Virus record (IMG/VR): IMGVR_UViG_3300024518_002971
Span: 1-30,274 of that record
From: a virus
Reading direction: 5' to 3' (one strand)
Length of the DNA: 30,274 bases
In this document: positions 1 through 8,348 of the stretch, piece by piece
Position numbering within the stretch: the stretch's first letter is position 1
Layout of the letters: every line of letters begins with the position of its first letter
Notes under the pieces: model-generated
Seen by the model: only the letters and a program-made list of their open reading frames with translations
Databases searched by the model: none
Told to the model about the DNA's origin: nothing
Made by a program: the position numbers and the translations under genes

Positions 1-393
1 ACCGGGGATGACACAGACAATATCTTCGAGGCGGTAGTTCCTACCGTTGATATAGATGATCAGATAGTCAAACCACTGCCAGATATCGAAACAGCTCAGA
101 GGATTATCACTACTGCCAGTCCTACCGCTATTCTAAAAACAGATGGTGTGATGCTTTTTGATAGTACTTCAGTGACTATCAGTATAACATTGCCCGCTGC
201 TAGTTTAGGAAAACTCAAAATACCTTTCAAAGATATCGGCGGGAATTCCAGTGTTAGAAACATCACCATCAATCGGGCAGGGTCTGACACTATTGTAGAT
301 TCAGCAACAGGTCAAACATCAACAATAATTTCAAGTAATGGCTTCTCTGGGTATTTTTTATCCAATGGTGTTGATACTTGGTACTTATTCTAA
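1..393 (+). CDS. Virion appendage protein, C-terminal part (5' end outside window)
   Basis: The frame is open from the first base to a TAA at 391-393, so this is the last 130 residues of a longer protein. The visible part is rich in Thr, Ser, Ile and Gly, with alternating hydrophobic residues (for example TVTISITLPAAS-like strands, then KDIGGN and NITINRAGSDTI) and ends in GVDTWYLF. This style is typical of C-terminal beta-structured domains of phage fibre or head-decoration proteins. The next gene follows 12 bases later in the same direction. The exact role cannot be fixed without the N-terminus; a virion surface protein is likely. Confidence 0.6.
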   Translation, partial: TGDDTDNIFEAVVPTVDIDDQIVKPLPDIETAQRIITTASPTAILKTDGVMLFDSTSVTISITLPAASLGKLKIPFKDIGGNSSVRNITINRAGSDTIVDSATGQTSTIISSNGFSGYFLSNGVDTWYLF

Positions 394-405
394 GGGAACA
401 TTAAA

Positions 406-2034
406 ATGTCTAAAATTACTTCAGGATTAACAACTCACCAGATAAGCGCAGACGAGACCGGCAATAGTACAAAGGTATTGTTAACATCATCAGCAACTTT
501 TACCGGTGCTTGGGAAGATGTCACTGCTTTTGCTACCGTAGCGGTGGCTATTAAAGGCGATAATTCAACAGACGGGACTCTTTACATTGAATCCTCACAA
601 GATGGCGGAATAACTGTCAACTCTGTTCCTTTCGTGGTGGCAGATGCTAGTTTTGATTTACCTCATTTATGGAATGTCGTTGAAACTCACATTAGAGTAA
701 AGTATACAAATGGCACTACCGCACAAACTGGACATTTCCAACTTCAAACTAAGTATTCAAATGCTCAACAGTTGGGATTACTTCAACAAGCTAATGACAC
801 TATTAATGGTGAAACTGATGTTCAGATTGTCAAGTCGGTAGGAACTGGAGCAAACGCAGATGGTGCTTATGTAAATCTACCTGCTAATGGTATTGACAGT
901 AATAATACCCTTTCAGTAAATCTGGGCATATCTGGAGTTTTTACAGGTACGTGGACAGATGTAAGAAATTACTCAGAAATTAGAGTTTCCTATGATGCCG
1001 ATAAGCAGGGAGCTTCATGCTTTCTACAATTTAGTCCAGATGCTTCAACGGTTGAAAGAAGCATTTCCGTACCTCCTCAGGCGAATACCCTGCAAACTAA
1101 CTTTGGAGCGGTGCATACATTAAATCCTATCCTTACTTACTTCAGAGTAGTATACACGAATGGGACAACAGCCACAACGTCCTTTAACTTCACTACTTTA
1201 TTATCGGTTACTACTGGCGGAGGTTTAATTTCAAGATCAACACAGATACTGAATAAATATAACGATGTTGGTCTTCAGCGAGTAATCAACTCCGCCGATA
1301 GTGATAGAAACTTTGGTCTCTTGAATTATCAAACAGCAGGTAGAAAGTTTGGGCACAATAACACTGTCGGCACCGGAGCTTTTGAAACTCTTTGGACTTA
1401 TACTGCGGATTGGATACCAGCACAGTCAGCAGAGACTATACGTATTAAAGCTGGCGGTAATGCTGCGGATGATACGGCTGGCGCAGGTGCCCAAACAGTG
1501 GAGGTTACTTTCTTAGATGGTAACTGGGATGAGGTTACAGAGACTATTGTAACGGCTGGAGCCTCAGCAAGTTTAGCAACCACAGCGACTTGTATTAGAT
1601 TACTAAGAGCCAGAATTGTTAATATAGGAACATATCACGGCCACAATACTGGGGCAATTACTTTTGAGCAGACGACCAGTGCTGCTATTATGGGCTATAT
1701 TGATGCTGATGCTGGCACGACCGAACAGGCTATTATGTCAGTTCCACAAGGCAAAACCTTATATATCACTAACATTCTTGTATCTGTCGGTCAGGCAGAT
1801 AGCGCAGATGTAAGAATCAAGCACGTTGCTGCGGCCAATGACGTTACAACACCGTTCAGAGCAGGTTATGTTGAGTGGGAGATTGAAGACTTTAGCGGTG
1901 CTCAGACGTTTCAGCCTAGAACTTATTTAAAGTTTGAAGAGTACGCTGATATCTACTGTGAGGCTCAAAGAATAACCGGTTCAGGAAGTGCCCGTGTTTC
2001 AATTGATTTTGATTATATCTTAATCGATAATTAA
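406..2034 (+). CDS. Beta-rich virion structural protein with two tandem repeat domains
   Basis: 542 aa, preceded by an AAGGGA Shine-Dalgarno about 9 bases before the ATG. Residues of roughly 25-130 and 170-275 are two copies of one domain: each has an F/GxW-x-DV segment, a central D...G...S-x-D strand region and a (F)RVxYTNGTTAxT ending. The C-terminal half contains AGGNAADDTAGAGAQTVEV-like and PQGKTLYITNI-like segments, known in style from marine phage structural proteins. It lies upstream of the head-tail connector gene and ends at a strong terminator. I infer a capsid-decorating or appendage protein; a receptor-binding role is possible. No enzyme motif is visible. Confidence 0.6.
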   Translation: MSKITSGLTTHQISADETGNSTKVLLTSSATFTGAWEDVTAFATVAVAIKGDNSTDGTLYIESSQDGGITVNSVPFVVADASFDLPHLWNVVETHIRVKYTNGTTAQTGHFQLQTKYSNAQQLGLLQQANDTINGETDVQIVKSVGTGANADGAYVNLPANGIDSNNTLSVNLGISGVFTGTWTDVRNYSEIRVSYDADKQGASCFLQFSPDASTVERSISVPPQANTLQTNFGAVHTLNPILTYFRVVYTNGTTATTSFNFTTLLSVTTGGGLISRSTQILNKYNDVGLQRVINSADSDRNFGLLNYQTAGRKFGHNNTVGTGAFETLWTYTADWIPAQSAETIRIKAGGNAADDTAGAGAQTVEVTFLDGNWDEVTETIVTAGASASLATTATCIRLLRARIVNIGTYHGHNTGAITFEQTTSAAIMGYIDADAGTTEQAIMSVPQGKTLYITNILVSVGQADSADVRIKHVAAANDVTTPFRAGYVEWEIEDFSGAQTFQPRTYLKFEEYADIYCEAQRITGSGSARVSIDFDYILIDN

Positions 2035-2047
2035 TAATTAAACATCC

Positions 2048-2081
2048 AAGGCCATCATCTTTCGAGGTGGTGGCCTTTTTT
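2048..2081 (+). terminator. Intrinsic terminator
   Basis: A 13-bp stem (2048-2060 with 2065-2077, including two G-T pairs) closes on a TTCG loop at 2061-2064 and is followed by a T run to 2081. It ends the transcription unit of the two upstream structural genes, 14 bases after the stop codon. Confidence 0.92.
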
Positions 2082-2098
2082 ATGCTTAGGTTTGTGTA

Positions 2099-2127
2099 TT
2101 GAAAAAAATGATATAAGAGGGTATAAT
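2099..2127 (+). promoter_or_regulatory. Sigma70-type promoter for the connector/tail operon
   Basis: TTGAAA at 2099-2104 and TATAAT at 2122-2127 are separated by exactly 17 bases, directly after the terminator and 27 bases before the next start codon. The leader AATAGGC at 2141-2147 supplies the ribosome binding site and recurs after the fibre promoter at 10347. Confidence 0.8.
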
Positions 2128-2154
2128 AATTAAAAATATTAATAGGCGTTGATA

Positions 2155-2769
2155 ATGAGAATCGAGTTAAAAACTGGCCCAATTGTAAATCCTGCCGTAA
2201 CTTTGGCCGATGTAAAGACTTACGCCTTCAAAAATACTTCTAGTTATGATGGTAAAATTACCTCTTTATTGATTCCTGAACAACAGTATTTAGAGGAATA
2301 TATAGGCCGTAAATTGATAGATCAGTCTTGGTACATTTACCTCGATGCTCTTGAATATTCCGACCGTCTACAGGCTTATAATAAGTCAATCACGCTTTCT
2401 ACATTCAATGTTTCTTCCATCGTTGAAGTAACGAAATACGACCAGTTTAATACTGCCACTGTTGAAACTGCATCCAATTACAGACTATCCGGCAATCAAT
2501 TGTCAGATGTAAGCATGTTAGTTTATAATGATACTTATTCGCCGACCATGAACAACCTTAGAACTGTTGACGCTGTAAGAATCGAAGTCATCGCCGGTTA
2601 TGGTTTACTTGCTGCCGATGTTCCTGGAACTATTATCCAGGCTTTATCAGTTCAGATTGATCAAAAGGTTAGATTTGGCAATAAGATCACCGAAAGTTCG
2701 ACCGAATCATTCAACGAAAACTATCAAAATTTATTAATGCCTTATAGGTCTGTGGAGAATTGGTACTAA
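2155..2769 (+). CDS. Head-tail connector protein (HK97 gp6 / phiE125 gp8-like)
   Basis: 204 aa. The protein starts with the pattern of the gp6/phiE125 gp8-like family: an N-terminal VTLADVKTYA segment, a helix with LLIPEQQYLEEYIGRKLI, then DQSWYIYLD, with a late helix of TIIQALSVQIDQKVRF type. Members of this family form a ring under the portal and connect head to tail. A TTG at 2149 is also in frame, but the AGG at 2144-2146 sits 8 bases before ATG 2155 and only 2 before the TTG, so I chose 2155. It is the first gene of the tail operon and overlaps the next gene as TAATG. The family call rests on pattern and position. Confidence 0.75.
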   Translation: MRIELKTGPIVNPAVTLADVKTYAFKNTSSYDGKITSLLIPEQQYLEEYIGRKLIDQSWYIYLDALEYSDRLQAYNKSITLSTFNVSSIVEVTKYDQFNTATVETASNYRLSGNQLSDVSMLVYNDTYSPTMNNLRTVDAVRIEVIAGYGLLAADVPGTIIQALSVQIDQKVRFGNKITESSTESFNENYQNLLMPYRSVENWY

Positions 2770-3041
2770 TGGCGATGTATAGCGCGGAATTTATTAAAGA
2801 TCACACCTTTTTGCTCAATGGTAAAAGATATTCTGTCTCTGTAAAGCAACAAAGGCGCTTGGCAACTCTTAAGATGGCTAAAGATTTAAAGCTTTCTTTG
2901 GAAAACCTAGACCGCGAATTTAGTGCTGGCCGTAAAAAAGAACCGGCTCCGCTCAAGTTTGAAATACCTGCATCCTGGAAAGCTTCTTGGATGGACAACG
3001 GGATTATTAAAGATACTCGCAAGAAAAAGAAAGATGCCTAA
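2769..3041 (+). CDS. Small protein of the head-tail joining region, unknown function
   Basis: 90 aa, starting in a TAATG overlap with the connector gene; GGAG at 2754-2757 is its likely ribosome binding site. It is Lys/Arg-rich, with a basic KKKKDA end and a helix around residues 25-45. No family is recognised. Its place between the connector and the neck protein suggests a role in head completion, but this is inferred from position only. Confidence 0.6.
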   Translation: MAMYSAEFIKDHTFLLNGKRYSVSVKQQRRLATLKMAKDLKLSLENLDREFSAGRKKEPAPLKFEIPASWKASWMDNGIIKDTRKKKKDA

Positions 3042-3480
3042 CCCATTCGATAAAGCAAATAAACTTATAGCAGATACTCTTGAGGCTAATTCAGTAGCTT
3101 ACAAGGGTGAATTTGCCGTTAGTATGTTGCAGGAATTTGCTCGGGATACTCCAATTGATACCGGCAGAGCTACGGGCAATTGGATCTTAAGAGGCGGTAG
3201 CCCTAATCTTAGACCAGTTAAATTTTTGGACAGAACAAGCACCGCTTCACCGACTGTGAATAGAGCCCGAAAAGATGTTAAAGGCATAAAGCTAAAAGAA
3301 ATGATTTATGTTTCTAATGCTGTTCAGGGCGAAGACGAACGGGGCAATTTTACCGGCGAAGGTTATATAATCGGATTAGAGAATGGCAAGTCAAAGCAAG
3401 CCCCTTTAGGTATGTTCATGATAAATGTTGTAAAGGCAAAAGAGATATCAAGACGAGCTGTCAAGAAGGCTATTAAATGA
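3034..3480 (+). CDS. HK97 gp10-like neck / tail completion protein
   Basis: 148 aa. It has an N-terminal helix, then the TPIDTGRATGNW segment (residues about 38-49), which is the hallmark of gp10-like and minor tail proteins (V/IDTGRxxxxW). A basic C-terminal helix (KAKEISRRAVKKAIK) follows. Proteins of this family sit between connector and tail terminator and complete the neck. The ATG at 3034 overlaps the upstream gene by 8 bases. The reading frame opens further upstream (2923), but that start would lie deep inside the previous gene and lacks a ribosome binding site. Confidence 0.7.
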   Translation: MPNPFDKANKLIADTLEANSVAYKGEFAVSMLQEFARDTPIDTGRATGNWILRGGSPNLRPVKFLDRTSTASPTVNRARKDVKGIKLKEMIYVSNAVQGEDERGNFTGEGYIIGLENGKSKQAPLGMFMINVVKAKEISRRAVKKAIK

Positions 3481-3962
3481 GTTTAGACACAGTCACTAGA
3501 ATTGTTGATTTCTTTGAGGCTAACGGATTTGTTAGCGAGCCAACCGGCGCTGAGATTTACACTATTTTCAGAGATAAGAATTATGACTTAGGGAATGATA
3601 GCGGCGGTGGGCCATTTTGTGAGGTCTTTATTGAGGCTTCAGGAGATAGTTTTGTTGGTTATGGGACAGCAATAGGTCCAGATTACACAGAGACTGGTAT
3701 TGTCGTTGTTCGTATATTCGCTGATGCTGGCTTAGGTGATTTAGATTTATACTCTCTTTCAAGAGTATCAGACATTATCAGGGACACTTTTAGAGATCAA
3801 ACAACAGGTAAACAATTGAAGCTTTGGCCGACTGGTGGTCAACAAGGGATGATATTATTCGAGGATATGAGCTCAAGGCAGACTATCGAAGACGATACGA
3901 CCTATGATACTGTTTACAGAAGAAAAGATATTTTTATCAATTATCAGAAAGTATATAACTAA
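3477..3962 (+). CDS. Tail terminator-like protein
   Basis: 161 aa, joined to the previous gene by an ATGA overlap. The fold pattern is an N-terminal helix (VTRIVDFFEANGF), a central beta region including GIVVVRIFADAG, a helix (LYSLSRVSDIIRDTF) and a C-terminal beta strand ending in DIFINYQKVYN. This matches the size, order and secondary-structure pattern of small tail terminator proteins that cap the tail tube. The position between neck protein and tail tube gene supports it. There is no single diagnostic motif, so the call is from context plus fold pattern. Confidence 0.6.
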   Translation: MSLDTVTRIVDFFEANGFVSEPTGAEIYTIFRDKNYDLGNDSGGGPFCEVFIEASGDSFVGYGTAIGPDYTETGIVVVRIFADAGLGDLDLYSLSRVSDIIRDTFRDQTTGKQLKLWPTGGQQGMILFEDMSSRQTIEDDTTYDTVYRRKDIFINYQKVYN

Positions 3963-3990
3963 TCTTAAATAAAAAAAATGGAGACATATT

Positions 3991-4395
3991 ATGTCGTTAG
4001 GAGTAGGCGCAGTTGATGTAACATTCGTTGGCTTGGCTGGTTCATATTTAGCAGAGCCAGGAACAACAGATGGTGCAACCGTAGCAAAAGTAAACGTAAC
4101 ACCTGCTGGCGTTACAGACGCAGAGTATTGTGCTGGTGATGTAAAAGAACAAACAGACCCAACAGCAACGCTATTAGCCGATTTTACAGTCGATGTTAAT
4201 GGTCTTGTTGGAACTTCTGGCTTGCTTACTTTTGCTTATCCTATTAGCAATACAGGCAATGCCACTAAAGCAACATTGAGCGGCACAGCTTTCTTGCAAT
4301 CTGCATCCGAAAAAAGTGGTCAGAATGTACGCAATGTATATGACCTTGTTTGGGTATGGGAAGGCGCTCCAACATTTAGCCCAGAAGCAGTATAA
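3991..4395 (+). CDS. Major tail (tube) protein
   Basis: 134 aa with a good ribosome binding site (GGAG at 3979-3982, 8 bases before the ATG). The protein is rich in Ala, Thr, Val and Gly, has almost no basic residues in its first half, and alternates strand-forming segments, as expected of a tail tube subunit. It is placed directly before the frameshifted chaperone gene, the normal site of the major tail protein in siphoviruses. It overlaps the chaperone gene as TAATG. It is short for the family, so a small decoration-free tube is likely. Confidence 0.72.
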   Translation: MSLGVGAVDVTFVGLAGSYLAEPGTTDGATVAKVNVTPAGVTDAEYCAGDVKEQTDPTATLLADFTVDVNGLVGTSGLLTFAYPISNTGNATKATLSGTAFLQSASEKSGQNVRNVYDLVWVWEGAPTFSPEAV

Positions 4396-4805
4396 TGGAC
4401 TTAAGCCCCAAAGATTTTACACAGGCTTTTCTTGATACTGAAGTTAGGAAATTAACTTTGAAGAGTATGAAAGGGAAAATTGTGTATCTTCGGGCGCTAA
4501 GCCATGCTGATACGGCAAGATTTAGAAGCATAGTCGATACAATGGAAAAGAAGACTGCTATTGCGGTATTTTCTGGCCCTGAAGTCGCTAAGATAGTCAC
4601 GCAAGAGTGCTATAATGATGCACATGATTATCTTATATTTAAGCTTCTTTGTAATAAAGATGGTAAGCGGTTCTTTACTGACCTCGATCAATTCAATGAA
4701 TGGTGTGAGGATATTAGTCAAAACCCTATCCAAGAGATATTAGAAGACATTAACAAGAATATTACTCTCTATCAAGACACTGGAGAAGAACACGAAAAAA
4801 AGTAG
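4395..4805 (+). CDS. Tail assembly chaperone, short form (G-like)
   Basis: 136 aa; the unshifted product ends at TAG 4803-4805. It has an N-terminal beta segment (VRKLTLKSMKGKIVYLRALS) followed by helices, and lies between the tail tube and tape measure genes, where the lambda G-like chaperone is encoded. Such proteins coat the tape measure during tail assembly and are absent from the virion. Its last codons, GAA AAA AAG, form an A-AAA-AAG slippery site that feeds the longer GT-like form. Confidence 0.85.
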   Translation: MDLSPKDFTQAFLDTEVRKLTLKSMKGKIVYLRALSHADTARFRSIVDTMEKKTAIAVFSGPEVAKIVTQECYNDAHDYLIFKLLCNKDGKRFFTDLDQFNEWCEDISQNPIQEILEDINKNITLYQDTGEEHEKK

Positions 4806-5179
4806 CGTTCCTCCGCGAAAATGTGGAGGCTCAATTCTTTTTTGACATGGCAGAAATGAGACAGTGCAATATTACTGATTTACTTGGTATAGAAAGGCAT
4901 CCTGAATATATAAGCCATAATGAAGTATTGTGGTGGATGGCAAGAAGCTGCCTAAAGCCTATGCCTTCCGTAAGAGATACGATATTTAATAATAACTTGA
5001 TGAATATTGGCTCAGTAAATCAATTTAACGGTCAGCGTATGTTTAAAGATACTGACATTAAATGGTATGAGTTGAGCAAAGAAGACCAATTGATGAGCCT
5101 TAAAGACCATGTGCATAAAAACCAGATGGCTCTAAACGAGAAGAGAAAGCGAGAAGCTGAAAATGTCGAAAGTAGTTGA
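4395..5179 (+). CDS. Tail assembly chaperone, long form (GT-like) by -1 frameshift
   Basis: When ribosomes slip back one base at 4796-4802, reading continues from GTA 4802-4804 without a stop to TGA 5177-5179. The fusion is about 261 aa: the 136 residues of the short form plus 125 new residues beginning VAFLRENVEAQ. The extension includes an acidic/aromatic segment (FFFDMAEMRQCNITDLLG) and a predicted helical end. In siphoviruses the GT form links the tape measure to the tail tube protein. A GTG at 4823 could start the second half alone, but the complete frameshift signal argues against this. It overlaps the tape measure gene by 17 bases. Confidence 0.85.
4782..4829 (+). promoter_or_regulatory. 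Programmed -1 frameshift signal (dnaX-like)
   Basis: Three elements lie in order. A Shine-Dalgarno-like GGAG is at 4782-4785, 10 bases upstream. The slippery heptamer A-AAA-AAG is at 4796-4802 in the correct phase. A hairpin pairs CCTCC 4810-4814 with GGAGG 4825-4829 and starts 7 bases downstream. The same architecture drives frameshifting in E. coli dnaX. Confidence 0.85.
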
Positions 5180-6713
5180 AGAGATAGTCTTAAAAGTCAG
5201 GGTTGATAATAAGCAATCTAAAAAAGCACTTAAAGGCTTGGGTGAACAGACTAAGACCACTACTAAAAATGTCGTCAATCTTGGGAATGCTTTTAAATTA
5301 GTTGCTGGATTAGCTATTGCTAATAAACTCAAGAATGTTGCCGTTAGTGCCATTGATGTATCAGACGCTTTTACACGTGTTGAAAATGCATTGCAGACAG
5401 TATTTGGAAGTCTTGGAGCAGCAAATCAGCAAATGGAATTCCTTGACGAGACTGCGAATCGACTTGGCACTGACCTTCTTGCGACCAGTAAAGGCTTTTC
5501 AATGATTGCAGCATCAGGCAAAAAAGCCGGATTATCTACCAAGCAAGTCCAAGAAATATTTACTGGTGCCTCTGAAGCTTCTGCGGCTCTTTCTTTATCG
5601 GCAGAAAATACTAATGGTGTTTTACTTGCATTCTCACAGATTTTATCAAAAGGAAAAGTACAGGCGGAAGAATTACGCGGACAGATTGGCGAAAGATTAC
5701 CTGGTGCTTTTAGTATTGCGGCTGATGCAATGGGTCTTAGTACCACAGAACTTGACAAGTTAATGCAGTCAGGCGAATTAGCTGCAAATGAATTCTTGCC
5801 AGCTTTTTCAAAGGCATTACAAGAGACTTTCCATGAGGGCGCAATGAAGAACGCCACTAAGTCTATTGCGAATGCTACAAGACAGCAGAATGAATATAAT
5901 AAATCACTTAAGGAAGTCGGCGGCCCGTTAAAAGATGTCGGCATTGAGTTGTCAACTATCCGAAATGAATTTCTTATCTTTGCTTCTGATGCTGCATTTA
6001 GTGTAACCGCAGCATTTGTAGATCTTATTGGGTATGGAGAGGAATTTAGAAAAAACCTAGACGCAGATGCAACTGAGATGTCGAATCTTTCTGATAAGAC
6101 TACTAAGGCCGCCACTAAAGTTGAAAAGTTCTCTAAGTCGATTGAAGCGCTCAATGGAATTTCCCTAAAACTAGAAGGTGCGCAGAAATTAGACGAGTTG
6201 AGAGATAAGCTTGGCCTCACAGAAAAAGGTTTTGAGATTTTAAAGAAAGGATTTGGCGGCGGAAAGTCACTCTTAAAGTTATTCGATGATAAAGATGAGA
6301 AGACGCAAGAGTTGTTTTTTGATAATGTAAATAAAATCCTCGCTGCTCAAAAAGGCGGGAGTAGCCAATTCTTTAAGATCAATCAGAAAGATATAGAATT
6401 TATAAAGACTCTTGATAAATGGATGGGTACAGAGTTTGATCCATTCGGCGGTTTAGATCCTGCTTTCGCTCAAACACTCGGTAAGGTTGGTGACTTCGCA
6501 AAGGCTGACAAAGATAAAATTCAGCCTGTCAACCTCGGCCCAACAGAAGCCCTTGAAGCTGGCTCAGCTGATGCTTTACGATTTGCATCTAGACCGATTG
6601 AAAAGAACATGGAAAAGATTGCCCAAGATCAACTTACAGTTCAGGGGCAGATCAAAGACGGTATTGATAAGATTGGAACGAATCAAAATCCAGTAAACAC
6701 GGCGGACATATAG
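5163..6713 (+). CDS. Tail tape measure protein
   Basis: 516 aa. Residues of about 65-220 match the phage tape measure N-terminal domain: the string AFSQILSKGKVQAEELRGQI and the following GERLPGAFSIAADAMG are diagnostic (around 156-191). An N-terminal helical, Lys-rich segment and a hydrophobic stretch (FKLVAGLAIANKL, 44-56) precede it. The rest is mostly helical. The protein sets tail length and is ejected with the DNA. At about 0.15 nm per residue it predicts a tail near 75-80 nm, which is short. It follows the frameshifted chaperone, as in lambda-like tails. Confidence 0.92.
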   Translation: MSKVVEEIVLKVRVDNKQSKKALKGLGEQTKTTTKNVVNLGNAFKLVAGLAIANKLKNVAVSAIDVSDAFTRVENALQTVFGSLGAANQQMEFLDETANRLGTDLLATSKGFSMIAASGKKAGLSTKQVQEIFTGASEASAALSLSAENTNGVLLAFSQILSKGKVQAEELRGQIGERLPGAFSIAADAMGLSTTELDKLMQSGELAANEFLPAFSKALQETFHEGAMKNATKSIANATRQQNEYNKSLKEVGGPLKDVGIELSTIRNEFLIFASDAAFSVTAAFVDLIGYGEEFRKNLDADATEMSNLSDKTTKAATKVEKFSKSIEALNGISLKLEGAQKLDELRDKLGLTEKGFEILKKGFGGGKSLLKLFDDKDEKTQELFFDNVNKILAAQKGGSSQFFKINQKDIEFIKTLDKWMGTEFDPFGGLDPAFAQTLGKVGDFAKADKDKIQPVNLGPTEALEAGSADALRFASRPIEKNMEKIAQDQLTVQGQIKDGIDKIGTNQNPVNTADI

Positions 6714-6714
6714 A

Positions 6715-7653
6715 ATGGCAATTACAAAATTATGTATTTACGGCCCACAGCCAGCGGCAACAACAACCGGAAGAACTACCAGTATTGGTGAAGATTGGAT
6801 TTGTATATTAGATGGTCAAGCAACGCCATCAACAGTCTTGGCACTATTGAGAGATGGTGTAGAAGCTTATGACTTCCCAAGTATCACGGAAGGCACTCAA
6901 AATGCTGGAGATCCAACGGTCAAGGCTGTTAATTTATCGGTCAAGCGTTTAGAAAATACCTCAGATCAGTCTAAATTCTTAGCCTCTGTCACTTACACTA
7001 ATAACACCACCACTTTAAGCAATTCTAATGATCCCCTTGAGGCACAGCCACAGATTACCGCTGATTTTGTTGATAGACTTGTAGTTGTTGAAAGAGAAAC
7101 GGTTCAAGTCAATGGCGTAAATCGGCAAATAACCAACTCAGCCGGCACTCAGATCATTGTTGAAGAGAATGACCCAATTCAGAAAGTCACAATAGTTAGG
7201 AATGAATCAGATTTTAGATTAAGCGATTCTAAAGCTCATGCCGGTAAGTTAAATCAGAACGCTGTTGTAATATTAGGGGAAAGTTTCCCCGCCTATAATT
7301 GTTTATTGCAGCGATGGAGCGGCACAAACCAATATGATGCTGATGGTAATCTTTACTGGCAAGTAACTTATGAGATATTAATTAACGATGGACCATTGAC
7401 CAAATCATTTGTACAAAAAGGCCGTGTCGATACAAACGGTATTGCCCCTTCTTTTGCTGGAGGAACAATCTCAAGTGAAGAATATAAGCTTGATGCAAAT
7501 GGAATTTTCCTCGATAAAGACGACCAAGTGAATCCAGGAATATTTAATGAAACGGATGATTTTGTTACCATTAAAGTTTCTAACTGGGGCCCGGCTGTAA
7601 GGCTTCAAGATTCGCCAGCTCTATCAATCAATGAGTTATCTGGGGGTTCCTAA
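6715..7653 (+). CDS. Tail tip / distal tail protein, family not recognised
   Basis: 312 aa, starting one base after the tape measure stop. It is beta-rich, with GEDWICILDGQATPSTVLALL near the N-terminus and a mid-protein segment AYNCLLQRWSGTNQYDADGNLYWQVTYEI that resembles oligomerising beta domains of tail tip proteins. There is no signal peptide or enzyme motif. Position directly after the tape measure suggests distal tail or hub function. The next gene overlaps as TAATG. Confidence 0.55.
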   Translation: MAITKLCIYGPQPAATTTGRTTSIGEDWICILDGQATPSTVLALLRDGVEAYDFPSITEGTQNAGDPTVKAVNLSVKRLENTSDQSKFLASVTYTNNTTTLSNSNDPLEAQPQITADFVDRLVVVERETVQVNGVNRQITNSAGTQIIVEENDPIQKVTIVRNESDFRLSDSKAHAGKLNQNAVVILGESFPAYNCLLQRWSGTNQYDADGNLYWQVTYEILINDGPLTKSFVQKGRVDTNGIAPSFAGGTISSEEYKLDANGIFLDKDDQVNPGIFNETDDFVTIKVSNWGPAVRLQDSPALSINELSGGS

Positions 7654-8348
7654 TGGGTGGCGCATGGGCATTCTCGAATCGTAATGATTTAGACAGAACT
7701 GGCAAGTCAGTAAAAGTTACTGAGGCATTAACATCCACTTTCGGAAGTGATGTCATTGCTGGTGTCGGTGCTCGTTATGCAAAGATAACAGAACTAATCG
7801 AAGGTGAGACCAAGATTGCTAAAGGCATGGCGGTTAAGTGGGATGCCGAAACTAGCGACTGGGTTGATAATGAAGATGGTGCTGTCTATGATTATGATAC
7901 ACTTACCGGAGCTGGCGACTCAGAGACAACAGTCACAATCCAATACACAAATAATATTACTTCACCTTCAGATTTAAATATTGATCAAATCGTTCGGCTT
8001 CAGTATTACCCGGGACTTTCGGACACTTCGCAATGGCTTGTTCTTGAAACTGGTGCTGGTTCTTCGACTACTTTACTTGATATCCAATCTGTTGATTCAG
8101 AAACCGGCATTTATACAGGTGCTATTTTAGATAATCCCACTGACCAGAATGAGATTGCCACAGATGTTTTAATTAAGACGCTTGAGGGAACCTCTAACAC
8201 CGATGCACTCTTGGGAATCCAAACTTTTTCATCTAAATCATATACAGAAGATATTCCAGAGGATGAGCTTGAAGAGCCCACAGAAGAAGAGCCTAACCCA
8301 CCGACAACAAGGCTTATTTATTATATCGAACCGCCGATAATTTACTGA
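7653..8348 (+). CDS. Tail protein with acidic PE-rich C-terminal linker
   Basis: 231 aa. The N-terminal 180 residues are beta-rich and unassigned. Residues of about 198-221 form an acidic proline-rich stretch (DIPEDELEEPTEEEPNPPTT) that recurs in the next protein. The final residues are aromatic (YYIEPPIIY). It overlaps both neighbours by one base (TAATG and TGATG), so the three genes are translationally coupled. It is probably a small tail tip component; the function is unknown. Confidence 0.5.
   Translation: MGGAWAFSNRNDLDRTGKSVKVTEALTSTFGSDVIAGVGARYAKITELIEGETKIAKGMAVKWDAETSDWVDNEDGAVYDYDTLTGAGDSETTVTIQYTNNITSPSDLNIDQIVRLQYYPGLSDTSQWLVLETGAGSSTTLLDIQSVDSETGIYTGAILDNPTDQNEIATDVLIKTLEGTSNTDALLGIQTFSSKSYTEDIPEDELEEPTEEEPNPPTTRLIYYIEPPIIY

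Noticed and set aside
4823-5179. Separate gene starting at GTG 4823
   Set aside because: The frame is open back to the slippery site and all frameshift elements are in place, so it is better read as the extension of the chaperone.
5426-6220. 264-aa open frame on the minus strand
   Set aside because: It lies entirely opposite the tape measure gene, has no ribosome site, and its Ser/Leu/Pro-rich composition is that of a reverse shadow.
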